60,000 nt of DNA from Adiantum capillus-veneris (lineage: Eukaryota; Streptophyta; Polypodiopsida; Polypodiales; Pteridaceae). This document shows positions 21,771 through 34,205 of the stretch, one piece after another; position 1 is the first letter of the stretch, and every line of letters starts with the position of its first letter. The DNA is taken from positions 93,825,247 to 93,885,246 of the forward strand of contig CM043954.1 of the NCBI GenBank assembly GCA_014529385.2, given 5' to 3'. The notes under the pieces were generated by a model that saw only the letters and a list, made by a program, of their open reading frames with translations, ran no database searches and had not been told where the DNA came from. Position numbers and translations under genes: made by a program.

Positions 21771-22379
21771 CTATACAAAAAAGAGACACAGAAGCGTGTC
21801 TGTGTCTCACAAAGCATATATATGAAATCCATTGATGACTAGGCGTCACAACCTGCACATAGGATAAGTCACAAAATTAGTATTGATATTAATTCACATA
21901 TACTTATTTAATTAAATCAACTCACACATATTAACGTCTCACCTCAAGCGATCAGCGAGCTTCTAAGGCCTCCCAGTCTACAGGCTCTCCTGAAGCATCA
22001 ACATCATTCAATACTTCATAGATGTCTCTGCGATATCCATCTATCTCCTCCTGGCGTGTCGGGGCCCGATGCATCGCAAGATTCTGCGTTTATACAAAAA
22101 TCAAAGTAATAAGAATACATGATTCCTCACGTTTTAAAAAACGCCATAGCTAGGATTGGATTAGAAACTCACAAACTCATAGCGAAAGGTGTCGAAGCCA
22201 ACGCTACCAAGATGAGATGTCCCCCTGGTCATCTGTCATATCTGCGCGGCCTGACGCTGCTGTCTGAATCGCGTGTCCGCTGTCCGCTCATCCTCCTTGA
22301 TCTGCTGCCACGTCTCGTGTGGGATGCCCGAAGGCTTCGGTGAGCCGGTCTTGAAAGCTTGCTGAGCTGCATCTCATCG

Positions 22380-23078
22380 ATGTTTCACAGTGTCCCGTGC
22401 AACACCCTTGATCCACCATCTCGGAACAGCCTTTGAACCCGAAGCAGGCTGGTACTCTCTCATGATGGTCTCCACTATATAACTGACTTTGTCCTCATCC
22501 TGGTCAGGCCAAGGCGTTAGAATGCTGGTCGAAAACTACAGCTCGGCGAGCTGGCGAATCCACTGTCTCATCTCTGTCCCGACTCTATCCATGTCAACAG
22601 AATCATCTGCCCGTACAGTATAGAGCTTGGAGGCACTAGGATCGTGTGCCCCCCAAGGTGTCCGAGGTGTGCCAAGAGGTGTATCGAGAGGTGTGCTTGG
22701 GTAGGACAGGGGTCGTGAGCGAAGAGGGGTCGAAGCATCTGTGGACCCTCCTCCATAGCAACCACCACCTCCACCTGACGATCGCCGAGATCGGCGAGTG
22801 CGCATGTGCTGCGGAGATGAGGACGTACCCGCCTCTGCCGCACCCCTAGGTGTTGAAGCGGCTATGATGGGAGACCTCACATGCGTCGTACGCGTAGGCG
22901 TCCAACCCCCCCCCATAGGCTTCGGACCCTTGGGTGTGAAGCCCGTAGGCGTAGTACCCGTGCCTCTGGCTACCCAGTACTGAGAAGCCTCTGCCATCTG
23001 ACTGGGCGTCATCCGTGTGACGAAGCCCATAAATGTATCTGCACTCATAGAAGCGGGATCTGAAAACTGGTCTGCCAT
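22380..23078 (-). pseudogene. TNPA-like second CACTA protein
   Basis: ATG at 23078 opens a 180-codon frame: MADQFSDPASMSADTF, a Met/Gln helix, a long Thr/Pro/Gly/Ser-rich low-complexity part, then a helical end EMRQWIRQLAEL. After its stop at 22536 another frame gives WPDQDEDKVSYIVETIM and PRWWIKGVARDTVKH. A further frame gives ETWQQIKEDERTADTRFRQQ, resembling the segment typical of the Transposase_24 family. Introns or frame changes separate these pieces. In En/Spm this gene's product binds the subterminal repeats. Assignment rests on context and this partial resemblance. Confidence 0.5.
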
Positions 23079-23163
23079 ACTAAAGTCCTACACAAAGAAA
23101 GTAAAATAAAGCGTCAGAACACCTTTGTTTAAATTAACTTTAAGCTTAATTTTAAATCAACGT

Positions 23164-24311
23164 TGTGAGCGGGATGGAAACACACAAAACGCCTCTATAA
23201 CGACCCGACACACACTCTTGGGAATATACACACACACACACACACACACTATGGGGCACCACTCGGCTTACACAACACACCTGGCCGAGACAGGGAACAC
23301 ACCGATGGAGCGAGAGGAGAGAGACTATCCACTTGTCCACTCCACACAGACACACACACACACACACCCAAAAAACTCAGCTCAAAAGAGGAGAACTTAT
23401 GATAATTAGGTACATATGAGCTTGGGCCAACACCAATGGGGCAAATAGCTCACACAAAATTGAGAAAATACACCAGATACAACCACAAAGTTAAGCACAT
23501 GCTTCACTCATCGGAGAAGATTACACAGAAAAATAGCAGAAAATCTGTGAGGAATTTGGCAAAATGGACAGCGCCATTGCGTCCGGAACGCCCAAAAACC
23601 CCACCCTACAATGTCACAGTGCTCAAATCCGACCTCGGATGAGCAGTTTAAGGCAAAAAAATGCTCCAAAAACAGCAAAAACACACTTGCGACTGTTCCT
23701 CCTCTCTTCTCTACGTTTTTTCTGGTCTTCTCTCTGTTTTTTCAGTTCCCACACTTAGCTTTATTAGTTGGGCACCCGTGGCCTTTTAGATGACCTCAAA
23801 CGGACCCCGAACAGGCCAAAAACTGACCTCGCAGTGCATAGTTGTCACCTTTTTGCATCATCCGCACACCTGGCACTCAGTTTTTCCAAATAATGCATCC
23901 CTCAACCACGTGAAGTGGCCCCAAGAAGTGGTCCTCATGATGACCTTTCTGCATAAGTATCACAAGAAAACACCCACCTCGTGTCCATACTTCTTCGCGT
24001 GCAAGTATTGACCCCATTCGCCCTCCTGACGCCACTAGATGCCATCTGACGCACCTGCTTACCTCATGTCGTCGGCCCGTAGATAGCTTCCTCGAGAAGT
24101 TTTACGCGCTACCAACTCCTCCTTATTGTAGAAAAAACACACTGGTACTGATAATAGTGAAAATCGTTGCACTATGTACACCTTGTCCTACTTGTACACA
24201 CGTGGGCCCCACGTAACCACCTGGCTATGGAAATTGGGCAATCGTTTATTTGATGCACCATGCATGTATATGTATATATGCGCAATCCCTTGTTCCAAAA
24301 AACTCCTGACA
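23164..24311 (-). repeat. Solo LTR of family C inside the CACTA element
   Basis: 1148 bp, TGTGAGCGGG to CTCCTGACA, clearly diverged from the C1 LTRs. Flanked by ACGT at 23160-23163 and 24312-24315. No internal sequence remains, so it arose by LTR-LTR recombination after insertion. It shows that the CACTA element predates it. Confidence 0.9.
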
Positions 24312-24337
24312 ACGTCTTTACACAAACACTTACAGGC

Positions 24338-27300
24338 CTAGGCCTCGACGAGTGAGGCATCATCGATAAGATCTTGCACTGTATCATCGTCTATCTCTAA
24401 TTGCAGACATAACTCTACCCCAACTCGTTCTGGCAGATTGTCTTCATCCATTGCATCTTCATCTACAAGTGTCAATTCTGCCTCGTCTGCGCCATCCCTC
24501 ATATATTTTTCAGCTTCCTCTGCCATACCTTCGTCCATCTCATCTAATGTCACAGTAGTATGGACGTCGTCTGATCGACTTTCCTCCACGAGCTCTTGCC
24601 CTTCAAATACTTGTTTATTTCTTGGAGAAACTTGAACCACAAAACACCATTGTTGCTCTCGAGGGTCCCGTACAAAGACCACTTGCTCGCAATGTTCGGG
24701 GATAGCAAATGTGTCGGTCGCATCTGTCCAAACCTTTGTGTAATCTATTTGCACAAGCTTGTTTCCATCTCTGCGTGCCATTGCATTGCGACCAGAAGTA
24801 CTCACCTTGAACAACTTTACATCCAACAAAAAACATCTCAAACCTCATGAAGCTGACTTTTAGGATATCTGACACCAGACCACAGTAATCTAGGTTGCTA
24901 GTGCTCTCATTCGTGTCTCTGGCACTGGCCTTGCTCTTTTGCATGAAACTAACCATTACCCCACTGTTAAACGTGTTTCTTCTGCTGTCAATTTGTTGTG
25001 TTCTGAAATGCTTTCCATGCGACCACAGTGCCATGTATGTATGATACTTCCAGTCACATCCAATAGCCAGCTCTTCCTCTTCTAGAGATATGGGTTCTCC
25101 GATCTGTCGAGCTGCTCTCACTATCTTGTCCAACCATGCCATTGTAGAGAATTCAGGTAGAGGAGCGAGATAGTCTAGCAAGGGTAAGCCTCTAGTCGTT
25201 CGGCTTCGCCTGAAATTGTGTCGCTCCCTATTGCGTCTCTCTTTATGGTTCTTCGTACCTTTCAAGCCATTTTTGCATCGGTGCTGAATTTAGTATACAG
25301 AACTTCATGATCTTTTCTCGCATGGCAGCGTTCATTTTCTTCGGCACAGCTTGCCCTTGCGGCTCCTCTCCCACCAGTCTTGCATCCTCCTCATCGCTCC
25401 ACAGTCGAGGCATTTCTGGGTCAGAAACGGATAGAAATTCAGTTGTCAAGACAAGAGACTCTTGCACCAGCCATCCTTTTGCCATGCCCCCCTTTGGATG
25501 CGCTTTTTGGCGAACAAAACCCTTAAGTGTTTTCATCAACAGCTCTAGAAAGAACATCCAATGGCTGTGGACTGTACCTGCCACTGCAACCTCATCTACT
25601 ACATGGACGAGCAAGTGCATTTGGATAGTTTATAGCTCGTGGGTAGATACTTCTCAATCATGCAAACTGCCTCAATGGAGTTAGCCCTTGCGACTGCAAT
25701 AGATTCCTCTCATATCTCCTTGGAAGAGATCCACCGCACTAGCTCTGAAATCTTGTATATGCAGGTCCGCACTTCCTCCGTTAAACACCCCTTGATCGCA
25801 ATTGGAAGAATGAATTGCAAGAACTTACGCCAGTCATGCGATTTTAGTCCTCACACTTGATCGTCACGGGTGAATGCTGTCTTGAGACATCGCATATATC
25901 CTGTTGGTGTCCTGAACTCTGAAATCACCCTTTTAACTTGTCGCTCTTCGCTTTTTAGCAATACCCATGGTGCTCTTGGAAGTTTTGTTTGGCCAGCTGC
26001 ATTGGTGAAAGGCCATAGCTCTGGCATCTTTCCAACTGACTGCAAATCATCTCGTGAAGCTCGATTTTCTTTCATTCCCATGATTGTCTTCCAGAGGAGC
26101 TCTCCCACATTCTGGAATATATGCATTGGATCCAGCAAATGGTTAATTAGTAGATCACCCCAATACGGCAACGTATGGAGAATGGACAAACATTTCATTC
26201 CTGGAACAGGTTGCCCCTCATGTTGCTCCCATCGGCAACGCCACTCTTGTACATGCATAGGAAGACATTCGATGCGACCAAGCTGACCTTCGCGCAAGTA
26301 ATGGCCATCTAGAAGATAACGGTGGTGGCCTTGATAAATTGTCTTTCAAAGAGAGGCAGAATAGCGCACATCCAAAGACTGCCCACAAATTGGACATGCA
26401 TTGTATCCCGAAGTTGTTAGCCCTGCATATATTAAAACATGAATCAGGCCAAGGCAAAGTGCTTGCGAATAGCGAGAATTTTGTAAATCAAGAACCATTA
26501 CCAGAAGCTTCTCCATATCTTGGCCAATCATGCATAGTCCACATAAGAAATCCATGGATCCTTGCATGCTATTGTCCTACTCGTTCAACCGCATCTGGTA
26601 TGTCCATCCCATGCCATAACTCCTGGAGCTCGTCAACTAGTGGAGCTAGATAAACATCCACATTTTTTGCCTTGAACTTACCAGGTACAATCAAGCTTAA
26701 TATCAAATGACCCTTCTTGATGGTAAGCCACGGCGGGAGGTTGTAATTGATAAGGCACACAGGCCAAGTGCTCCATGATGAGCTTCTCAAGCCAAATGGA
26801 TTGACTCCATCCATTGCCATGCCCAAATGCAAATTGCATGGTTCACTCTTAAAATGTGGCCAAGTATCTTCAATGTGCCTCCAATCCTTTGAATCAGCGG
26901 GCACCCTAAATGTTGCGTCAGTGGATCTATTCGTAGAATACCACCGCATCAACTTTGCAATGGAACCACAACAAAACATGCTTTTTATCCTAGGAATAAT
27001 AGGGAAATGCCGCAACACTTTAGCTGGCACTGTCTCACCAACTGCATCTTGTTTGTAGCGCATTGCTCCGCACTTAGGACACGACAGACAGTCTGCAAAT
27101 TCATTGCGAAAAAGAATGCAATCATTTGGACATGCATGAATCTTGTTGTAGTCCAAGCCAACTGAGGTCAATAGTTGCTTCGCGTCTGGCCTGGAGGGGG
27201 GCATTTCATTGCCAACCGGGGGAAGTTGCTCCCGCAACAACCTGTTTAAGACACATTAAATTAAAAAGCTCGCCAAGCACGTCACCGTTGCAATTGGAAA

Positions 27301-27617
27301 ATCTCTTTTGTAAATTACGTACCTAAACAAAGCAGTGACGCTTGCATCTGACCACCCGTACACTGACTGAAGATTCAAAAACACCAGACAAGTACGAAGC
27401 ACATATATTTTGGTACCTTCATAGATTGGTTGACGTGCCAACTTCCTCAACATGTCTTTAGGAGATAGGCTCACGGCTTCTGGTGCTGCTTCGTTAGCGT
27501 TATCTTCGCTTGTCTGGAAGAAGGCATCCAACATCTCCTCCATGCCGTCGTCTTCTATCTGTAAGCCCTTTTCTGTTTCCATCCTTGGATCTATATCGGT
27601 CGGACCTTCATGCATAA

Positions 27618-27696
<79 letters not shown>

Positions 27697-27892
27697 ATGT
27701 AGGTGCTATGTCGCGAAAATCAATGCCCATTCCGTAGGAGTCGTATCGTAGATTCTGTACGGTTTCTGTAGCAAACTCTCCATACTTGTGCACATGCTCA
27801 TTACATATCCTACGCTTGCGCAGGATTTGATACTTGCAGAGCGTGCATGAGCATGCAATCTTTTCCTCCATGTTAGTTGATGATGTTGCCAT
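24338..27892 (-). pseudogene. TNP2-type CACTA transposase (broken)
   Basis: ATG at 27892. Order along the protein: N-terminal Cys/His segment (CSCTLCKYQILRKRRIC, Transpos_assoc-like); acidic linker; KLARQPIYEGTKIYVLRTCL; then HACPNDCILFRNEF, CPKCGAMRYK, LGMAMDGVNPFG, WPVCLINYNLPPW and DVYLAPLVDELQELW (Transposase_21). These are followed by GYNACPICG, HLLDPMHIFQNVGELLW, GLKSHDWRKFLQFILP, a DUF4218-like MHLLVHVVDEVAVAG and a DUF4216-like C-terminus ending in an acidic tail. Two clean introns are visible (27322-27242 and 26501-26423, GT...AG, both restoring frame). A TGA after CPICG, stops in the DUF4218 part and several frame changes make it nonfunctional. Confidence 0.85.
27627..27694. repeat. 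(TC)n microsatellite inside the transposase coding region
   Basis: About 34 TC units (GA on the coding strand) read as Glu-Arg repeats in the transposase frame. Frames on the two sides are out of phase by one base, so repeat-length change may have broken the ORF, unless the tract is intronic. Confidence 0.75.
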
Positions 27893-28129
27893 CTACAATG
27901 ATTATGAATGTTGTTTTAATATATATACTCCTCACATGCAATGTAAACTACCTCGCATTCTCTAGTCTTGCCTAATCTCCGTACCCCTCGGTCCAGAGGT
28001 GTACGGAGATCAGGACCACTGGGTCAAAATCTCGTCTTTATTGGTCAAATCCTGTATGGGTAGACACATACGTACACTCCCAGGTGTACATGGCAATGCA
28101 TGTAGCGGGAAAAACCCCTTTGCCTCTTT

Positions 28130-28280
28130 TAGTTCCATAGTTTCTTGTAGAGGGAGAGAGAGAGAGATAGAGAGAGTTTCTGTCCTTTTCACACAATTGG
28201 TCAGCCAACCTAACTCTTTCTCTCTCTCTTTCTCTATCTACTATCTATCTCTCTCTCTACCTATGTAGCTATCTCTAGTT

Positions 28281-28342
<62 letters not shown>

Positions 28343-28426
28343 CACTCTCTATCTGTTTATTTCTCTCTCTCTGTCTACGTACCCTATCTCTCGTTCTTTC
28401 TCTCTCGATCTCGCTCTCTCTATCTC

Positions 28427-28525
<99 letters not shown>

Positions 28526-28597
28526 CTCGCTATCTCTCTTTCTCTCTCTATTTACCTATTTCCTATCTCTCTCTGTGTCTCGCTCTCCACTTCCCTA

Positions 28598-28662
<65 letters not shown>

Positions 28663-28755
28663 CACTCTCTTTCTCTCTCTCTCTCTCTCTCTATTCCCTA
28701 TCTCTTTCTCTCTCTCTCTCTCTCTCTATTTTCCTATCTCTCTCTCTCTACTTCC

Positions 28756-28803
<48 letters not shown>

Positions 28804-28815
28804 CCCTATCTCTCT
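28130..28815. repeat. Polypyrimidine (TC)n block with (AT)n tracts
   Basis: Long TC arrays (28283-28314, 28429-28522, 28598-28646, others) alternate with (TA)n at 28316-28342 and 28647-28662 and short CTATCTC/CTACTTCC spacers. Noncoding; frames here are artefacts. Confidence 0.8.
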
Positions 28816-29225
28816 ACTAAATGAATGAGCGACTGAGCTAGGGAGATCCAGACGCCCACAACTGCGGAGGCCAGACTACACAACATCGACACAGGCTGCA
28901 TCAGAGGATCCAGGTCACTTTGGCTTGACATGCACAACGCCCGGTCATGGAGGAGATTGATGAGGTCCGCCAGTGTGACAGATGTTGGATCTCCTATGAT
29001 CTACCTATCCCAGCTAACTGTTTTAGTTGCTTAGTCCACACCTAGCAGTTTAGGATTCCATAATATTTTATTTTGTCATTTTGTCATCTTGTTATTCTGA
29101 CTTTGTATCAGATCCACCACATTGTAACTTTCTGGTCTCATAGGTCACTTTGGCCTTTTGAAGACGTTAATATAACATTTCATTTCATTTCTCCCCAGTA
29201 TTTCTCTTTCTTTAATTTTAATTTC
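28816..29225. other. Unique segment between TC blocks in the CACTA element
   Basis: Normal-complexity sequence on the plus strand. A 29-codon frame from ATG at about 28948 contains two CxxC pairs (QCDRCW and NCFSC), resembling a zinc ribbon, and ends near 29040. AATATAACATTTCATTTCATTTC follows. It could be an exon of a gene captured by the transposon; too short to identify. Confidence 0.25.
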
Positions 29226-29229
29226 CTAC

Positions 29230-29334
29230 GCATACATTAATTCTCTCTCTCTCTCTCTCTAGTTTTAATTTCCTACGCATACATTTCTCTCTCTCTCTCT
29301 CTCTCTCTCTCTTTAATTTCCTACACGCACACAC

Positions 29335-29386
<52 letters not shown>

Positions 29387-29403
29387 TACACACACACACA
29401 CAC

Positions 29404-29467
<64 letters not shown>

Positions 29468-29494
29468 TACACTTACACACACACACACACACAC

Positions 29495-29552
<58 letters not shown>

Positions 29553-29575
29553 TACACTTACACACACACACACAC

Positions 29576-29611
<36 letters not shown>

Positions 29612-29621
29612 CACACACACA

Positions 29622-29678
<57 letters not shown>

Positions 29679-29733
29679 TTCCTACACACACACACGATGT
29701 AGAGAGAGAGAGAGAGAGAGAGAGAGGGTTGAT

Positions 29734-29771
<38 letters not shown>
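29230..29771. repeat. TC/GA and CA microsatellites ending in a 38-base G run
   Basis: Units of (TC)n, TTTCCTACAC and (AC)n are repeated about six times. They are followed by (GA)n at 29700-29727 and an uninterrupted G run at 29734-29771. Confidence 0.85.
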
Positions 29772-29772
<1 letters not shown>

Positions 29773-29879
29773 GAGTTCTATAATACTTGCGTAGCAGGTT
29801 TCGGCCAAGATCTGAGCGCACGTGTTGAAGGCAAAAATAGCCCCTGTGCGCGGGTTCCCCTTTTTTCCCCCAATTTTTT

Positions 29880-30070
29880 AGCGTCGAAATGTGCGTCGAT
29901 ATACGCGTGGCAATGTCCATCGATATACGCGTGGAAAAGCATGCCTTGCCACGCGCATATCGACGTGCATATCGACGGTTATTTCAACGCATATATCAAC
30001 GGGCTAAAAGAACGTCGATATCCGCGTGGAAAGGTACGGCCGTCGATATATATTGCGTCGATATCTTGAT
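29880..30070. repeat. CACTA subterminal repeats, right
   Basis: At least eight copies of TCGATATACGCG/CGCATATCGACG variants occur in both orientations, up to the right terminal inverted repeat. They mirror the left block. Confidence 0.75.
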
Positions 30071-30087
30071 GTTATGTTGTAGTGACT

Positions 30088-30327
30088 AAACCAAAACACA
30101 AAAGTAAGCTAAGAAGAGGTAGAAGAGGCTCAGAAGTGAGGGGGAAAATCCGCAATCGGTAGTAGATAAGGAGGCTTGAAAGTGAGGGGGGGAATCCTCG
30201 ATCGGCAGCAGACAAGAAGCTTTGCATAATTTATGGTCGCGCTAGTAGAGAGATAGAAAGAGAGGGAGCATCCGCGATCGGTACCAGACAAGAAGCTTTG
30301 CGCCATTTTCAGCAGGTGCAAAAGGGG

Positions 30328-30399
<72 letters not shown>

Positions 30400-30400
30400 A
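30088..30400. repeat. Right remainder of the tandem unit, then (AG)n
   Basis: 30100-30300 repeats 20790-20990 (AAGCTAAGAAGARGTAGAAG, AGGCTCAGAAGTGAGG, GACAAGAAGCTTTGCATAAT). A (AG)n tract at 30330-30394 follows. Confidence 0.75.
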
Positions 30401-30639
30401 ACTCTATGTTGTGCGGCTGTGTGGCGTTTTCAGAAGGTGGTTAAGAAAAAGGGAGAGGAGGCATATTTATTAAATGTTGTGAAAAGGCTTGTGAGACCTA
30501 TATTGTGCGGCGTTTTCAGCAGTTGGTTAAGAGAAAGGGAGAGGGAGGGAGATTTATTAAACATCTTGAAAACACTTGTGAGACCTAAGTAATATAACCA
30601 TTTGTGGATATAATTTAATGTCGTTAAATAACTTCACCA

Positions 30640-31490
<851 letters not shown>

Positions 31491-32127
31491 CTACACTATG
31501 AATGTTCGACATTTTTCGTATTTGGTTAAGATTTCTTTAATAGAAACCCTAGTTCAAGTTTTGCTATGCTGCATATCGACAGTACTGCATGTGTACTTGC
31601 TCCATGTGTGAAGAATCTAAACATTGGACTCATGCCAACTCCTATTGTTCCTTGAATCAGATGCAAGAAAAAGCAAAGTTAACGAACTGTCGTTAAATTT
31701 TTTTTATTTTTACAAACATATACTAGCCCCTCTTACACTAGAGAAAAAGCATAAGTCCCCCTTCAGCACTGAGGGGATAAAAGTGGCGGGGGAAGGGCAC
31801 ATTCCTTACGGTATTATAAACAATGTGGAGAATTGTGCCAACTCGACACCATACTTATGTATGGTTTTTTTTCCCACAACACACCTATATTCCGTGCACG
31901 ATGTTTGCACAAAAAACACTTGCATTTTGCACGTGCATGTTGCTTCGTTGCACAGTATACCGCAACAAATAATTCCATCTTCTCAATAAACGCATATCTT
32001 TAACATCGTCTTTTATTAGCAAGGCATATTTGCTTAAAAGTATGTTCATCATTTTTCAGTACTGTGAATTTGTTGTTGCAAGATTAGAGGTCGTTGTTGT
32101 ACATGTCAATCAAGGGTATTAAGAAGA

Positions 32128-32645
32128 AAAATGAATTTTACTTCTGTTATCGAGTAGATGTGAAGAACTGCATCACTCTCTAAAAACCTGACCTCTTCGA
32201 CATCAATCATCCTCTCGATTGCAAATGTCTTCATCTCCCATTCACAAACTGTGGTCATCGTTTCATTTATATACACCCCCGTCTTAAGCTGTAAAATTGA
32301 ATTTATTTCTGTTCTAATGTAGATATAGAGACCTGTATGACACTCCAAAAGCTGATCACTTCGACATCAATCGTCCTATCAATTGCAAGTGTCATCATCT
32401 CCCATTCGCACACTGTGGTCAACGTCTCATTTGTGTACGTCCTCGTCTTAAACTGTGAAATTGAATTTATTTAGGTTATAGAGTAGATATGGAGACCTGT
32501 ATGACACACCAAAAGCATGATTACTTCGACACCAATCGTCCTCTTGATTGCAAATGTCGTTGTCTCCCATTCAAACACACTGTGGTCATTGTCTTCTTTT
32601 TACACACCCCCATTTTAAACTATAAAGTTGAATTTATTTATACAA
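32128..32645. repeat. Three tandem units of about 167 bp
   Basis: Each unit begins near TTGAATTTATTTCTGTT and includes ACTTCGACATCAATCRTCCT, CATCTCCCATTC and ACTGTGGTCA. On the minus strand, units one and two share an open frame (INET-x-TTVCEWEM, then AI[ED]R-x-IDVE). The third has frame changes. Confidence 0.7.
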
Positions 32646-33162
32646 TTCCATGGTGTAACCTACCCACTGCAAAGATTGCATCCCGTACTGCAACATTGGC
32701 TATAACTTTGTGCTTAACCGAGCCACTTTCTGTTAGTCGCCATTGTAGGAGCACAATTCCCATTAGTTGTTACATTTAGCATGCCATCCGATGTGAAACA
32801 ATTGCACTTCATGTTCGCTTGTATGTGGAGAACCCCTATTAGGTTACGATTATGAATCTTGACCAAACGTATTGCACTGCTTTATCAAATATTTGATGTC
32901 ATTGACAAAATTTATTTATAGACACTAATTTGTTGATTTCCATTCCCTCCTCCTATTTATAGACACTTGTCATTGCTATAGAAAATCTAGCTCCCCAGTT
33001 GCATTCATTGAAGGGTTCCGCATGACTTAGCTACTCCACTCATACATCAATAAATGCAACAATCGGAACAAAGAATATAGAAATAGAGAGCTAAAGTTGG
33101 CAACAAATACTTTGAACTCTTCATATTCTTGTATTATAAACACCAAACATTAACAAATTTGG

Positions 33163-33453
33163 TTGCTCCTACAACCTCTATCTTTTTCTGCAGGGTTACA
33201 AAAAGAGACACTGCTATCCTTGGGAATTGATTTTGACGAGTCAAACAAACTACTGCTAGACACAAAAGCACAAGAAATATTGAACACAAAGTCTGCTGGA
33301 ATCACGACCTACATAATCGAGATGCTTCACTATGGTTACAAAATTACCCTTGATAAATTTCTCGTCCTCGACAAGAATACAACAAGCCAGGCACTTTCAA
33401 ACATGGTCAAAGAGTTGGAAATGAATTCAAAGAGAAGAAGAGAGAAAGCTTAA
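33163..33453 (+). CDS. Unidentified ORF, possible exon
   Basis: The open frame has no ATG at its start, but TTTTTCTGCAG ending at about 33194 is a good 3' splice site. The frame after it encodes KETLLSLGIDFDESNKLLLD, then helical Lys/Leu-rich sequence, ending in a basic RRRE tail. Composition is protein-like. I do not recognise the family. Confidence 0.3.
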   Translation: MLLQPLSFSAGLQKETLLSLGIDFDESNKLLLDTKAQEILNTKSAGITTYIIEMLHYGYKITLDKFLVLDKNTTSQALSNMVKELEMNSKRRREKA

Positions 33454-33788
33454 CTGATGAGAAATTTACATGGAATTTTAATAGATACCTTTTTGATGCC
33501 CGGTTTGGTGAGACAACCGATCCATTTTGAAAGCTTGAACCGCTATATGGTGAGCATCTGTACCCCTTTAAGAATATTATTATGTGATTAAATACTAACT
33601 GAACACACCACTGTAGTACATGACAATGACAACGATACCAGCAAGGAGATCCCCAACAATATAGCAACTTCACAAGAAGAAGCAGCCTGTTCCGACGCCG
33701 CTCCAACTCCCAGAAGACAACAACAGACGAAGAGAGCTACATAATATATTGTATTAGATGAAAAATAAATAACCACATTTATATAGGC

Positions 33789-33986
33789 ATGACATCCGAT
33801 TTTGAAGCTAGAAAAAGGTTGCACATGACAAATCCACCAGAACGGATGAAACATGATGTGTCATCCTTTCCACCATTTTCTCAAAACTTCGAGTTTCATG
33901 TACTACACAATACTGATGATAGGAGCACTGCTATTGCACTAGAAGCACAAGAGATAATTACTCAAGATGCAACTTCCACCAAATGA
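33789..33986 (+). CDS. Unidentified ORF, possibly part of the same gene
   Basis: ATG at 33789, TGA at 33984. It encodes FEARKRLHMTNPPERMKHDV then a polar stretch. A further open piece at about 33600-33741 (SKEIPNNIATSQEEAACSDA) lies between this and the previous ORF on the same strand. Together they could be exons of a small unknown gene, or fragments overlapping the old 3' LTR of element D. Confidence 0.25.
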   Translation: MTSDFEARKRLHMTNPPERMKHDVSSFPPFSQNFEFHVLHNTDDRSTAIALEAQEIITQDATSTK

Positions 33987-34205
33987 TACAATAATTTGAA
34001 GGGACATCCTCCAAACTGCAAGAAATACTATTATTTAAAACACCATAGAAAGATACAGCGTGCAATGAAATTCAATCTTTGTTCTAGGGTAATATGTTAG
34101 ACAAGGGGAACTAGAACCTAGGAGTCCACCTCCCAACCACCCACTATATAGCATGGCTCCTAGCCCTTTGACCTTGTCTAGTCAGGCCTTGCCATTATCC
34201 TGAAA

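Larger units (their letters stand above)
21014..30084 (-). mobile_element. CACTA (En/Spm-type) DNA transposon
   Basis: The left end CACTACAACAAAAAAGG and the right end, in reverse complement CACTACAACATAACATC, form the terminal inverted repeat. The 3-bp target duplication ACT is at 21011-21013 and 30085-30087. Subterminal copies of CGACGCATAT/TCGATATACGCG occur inside both ends. The minus strand carries a TNP2-type transposase and, further along, a TNPA-like ORF, the usual two-gene arrangement. A solo LTR of family C splits the gap between them. The transposase is broken, so this copy is probably immobile on its own. Confidence 0.92.

Noticed and set aside
31624-31989. 121-codon plus-strand frame
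   Set aside because: Composition resembles random AT-rich translation and no motif or homologous frame was seen.
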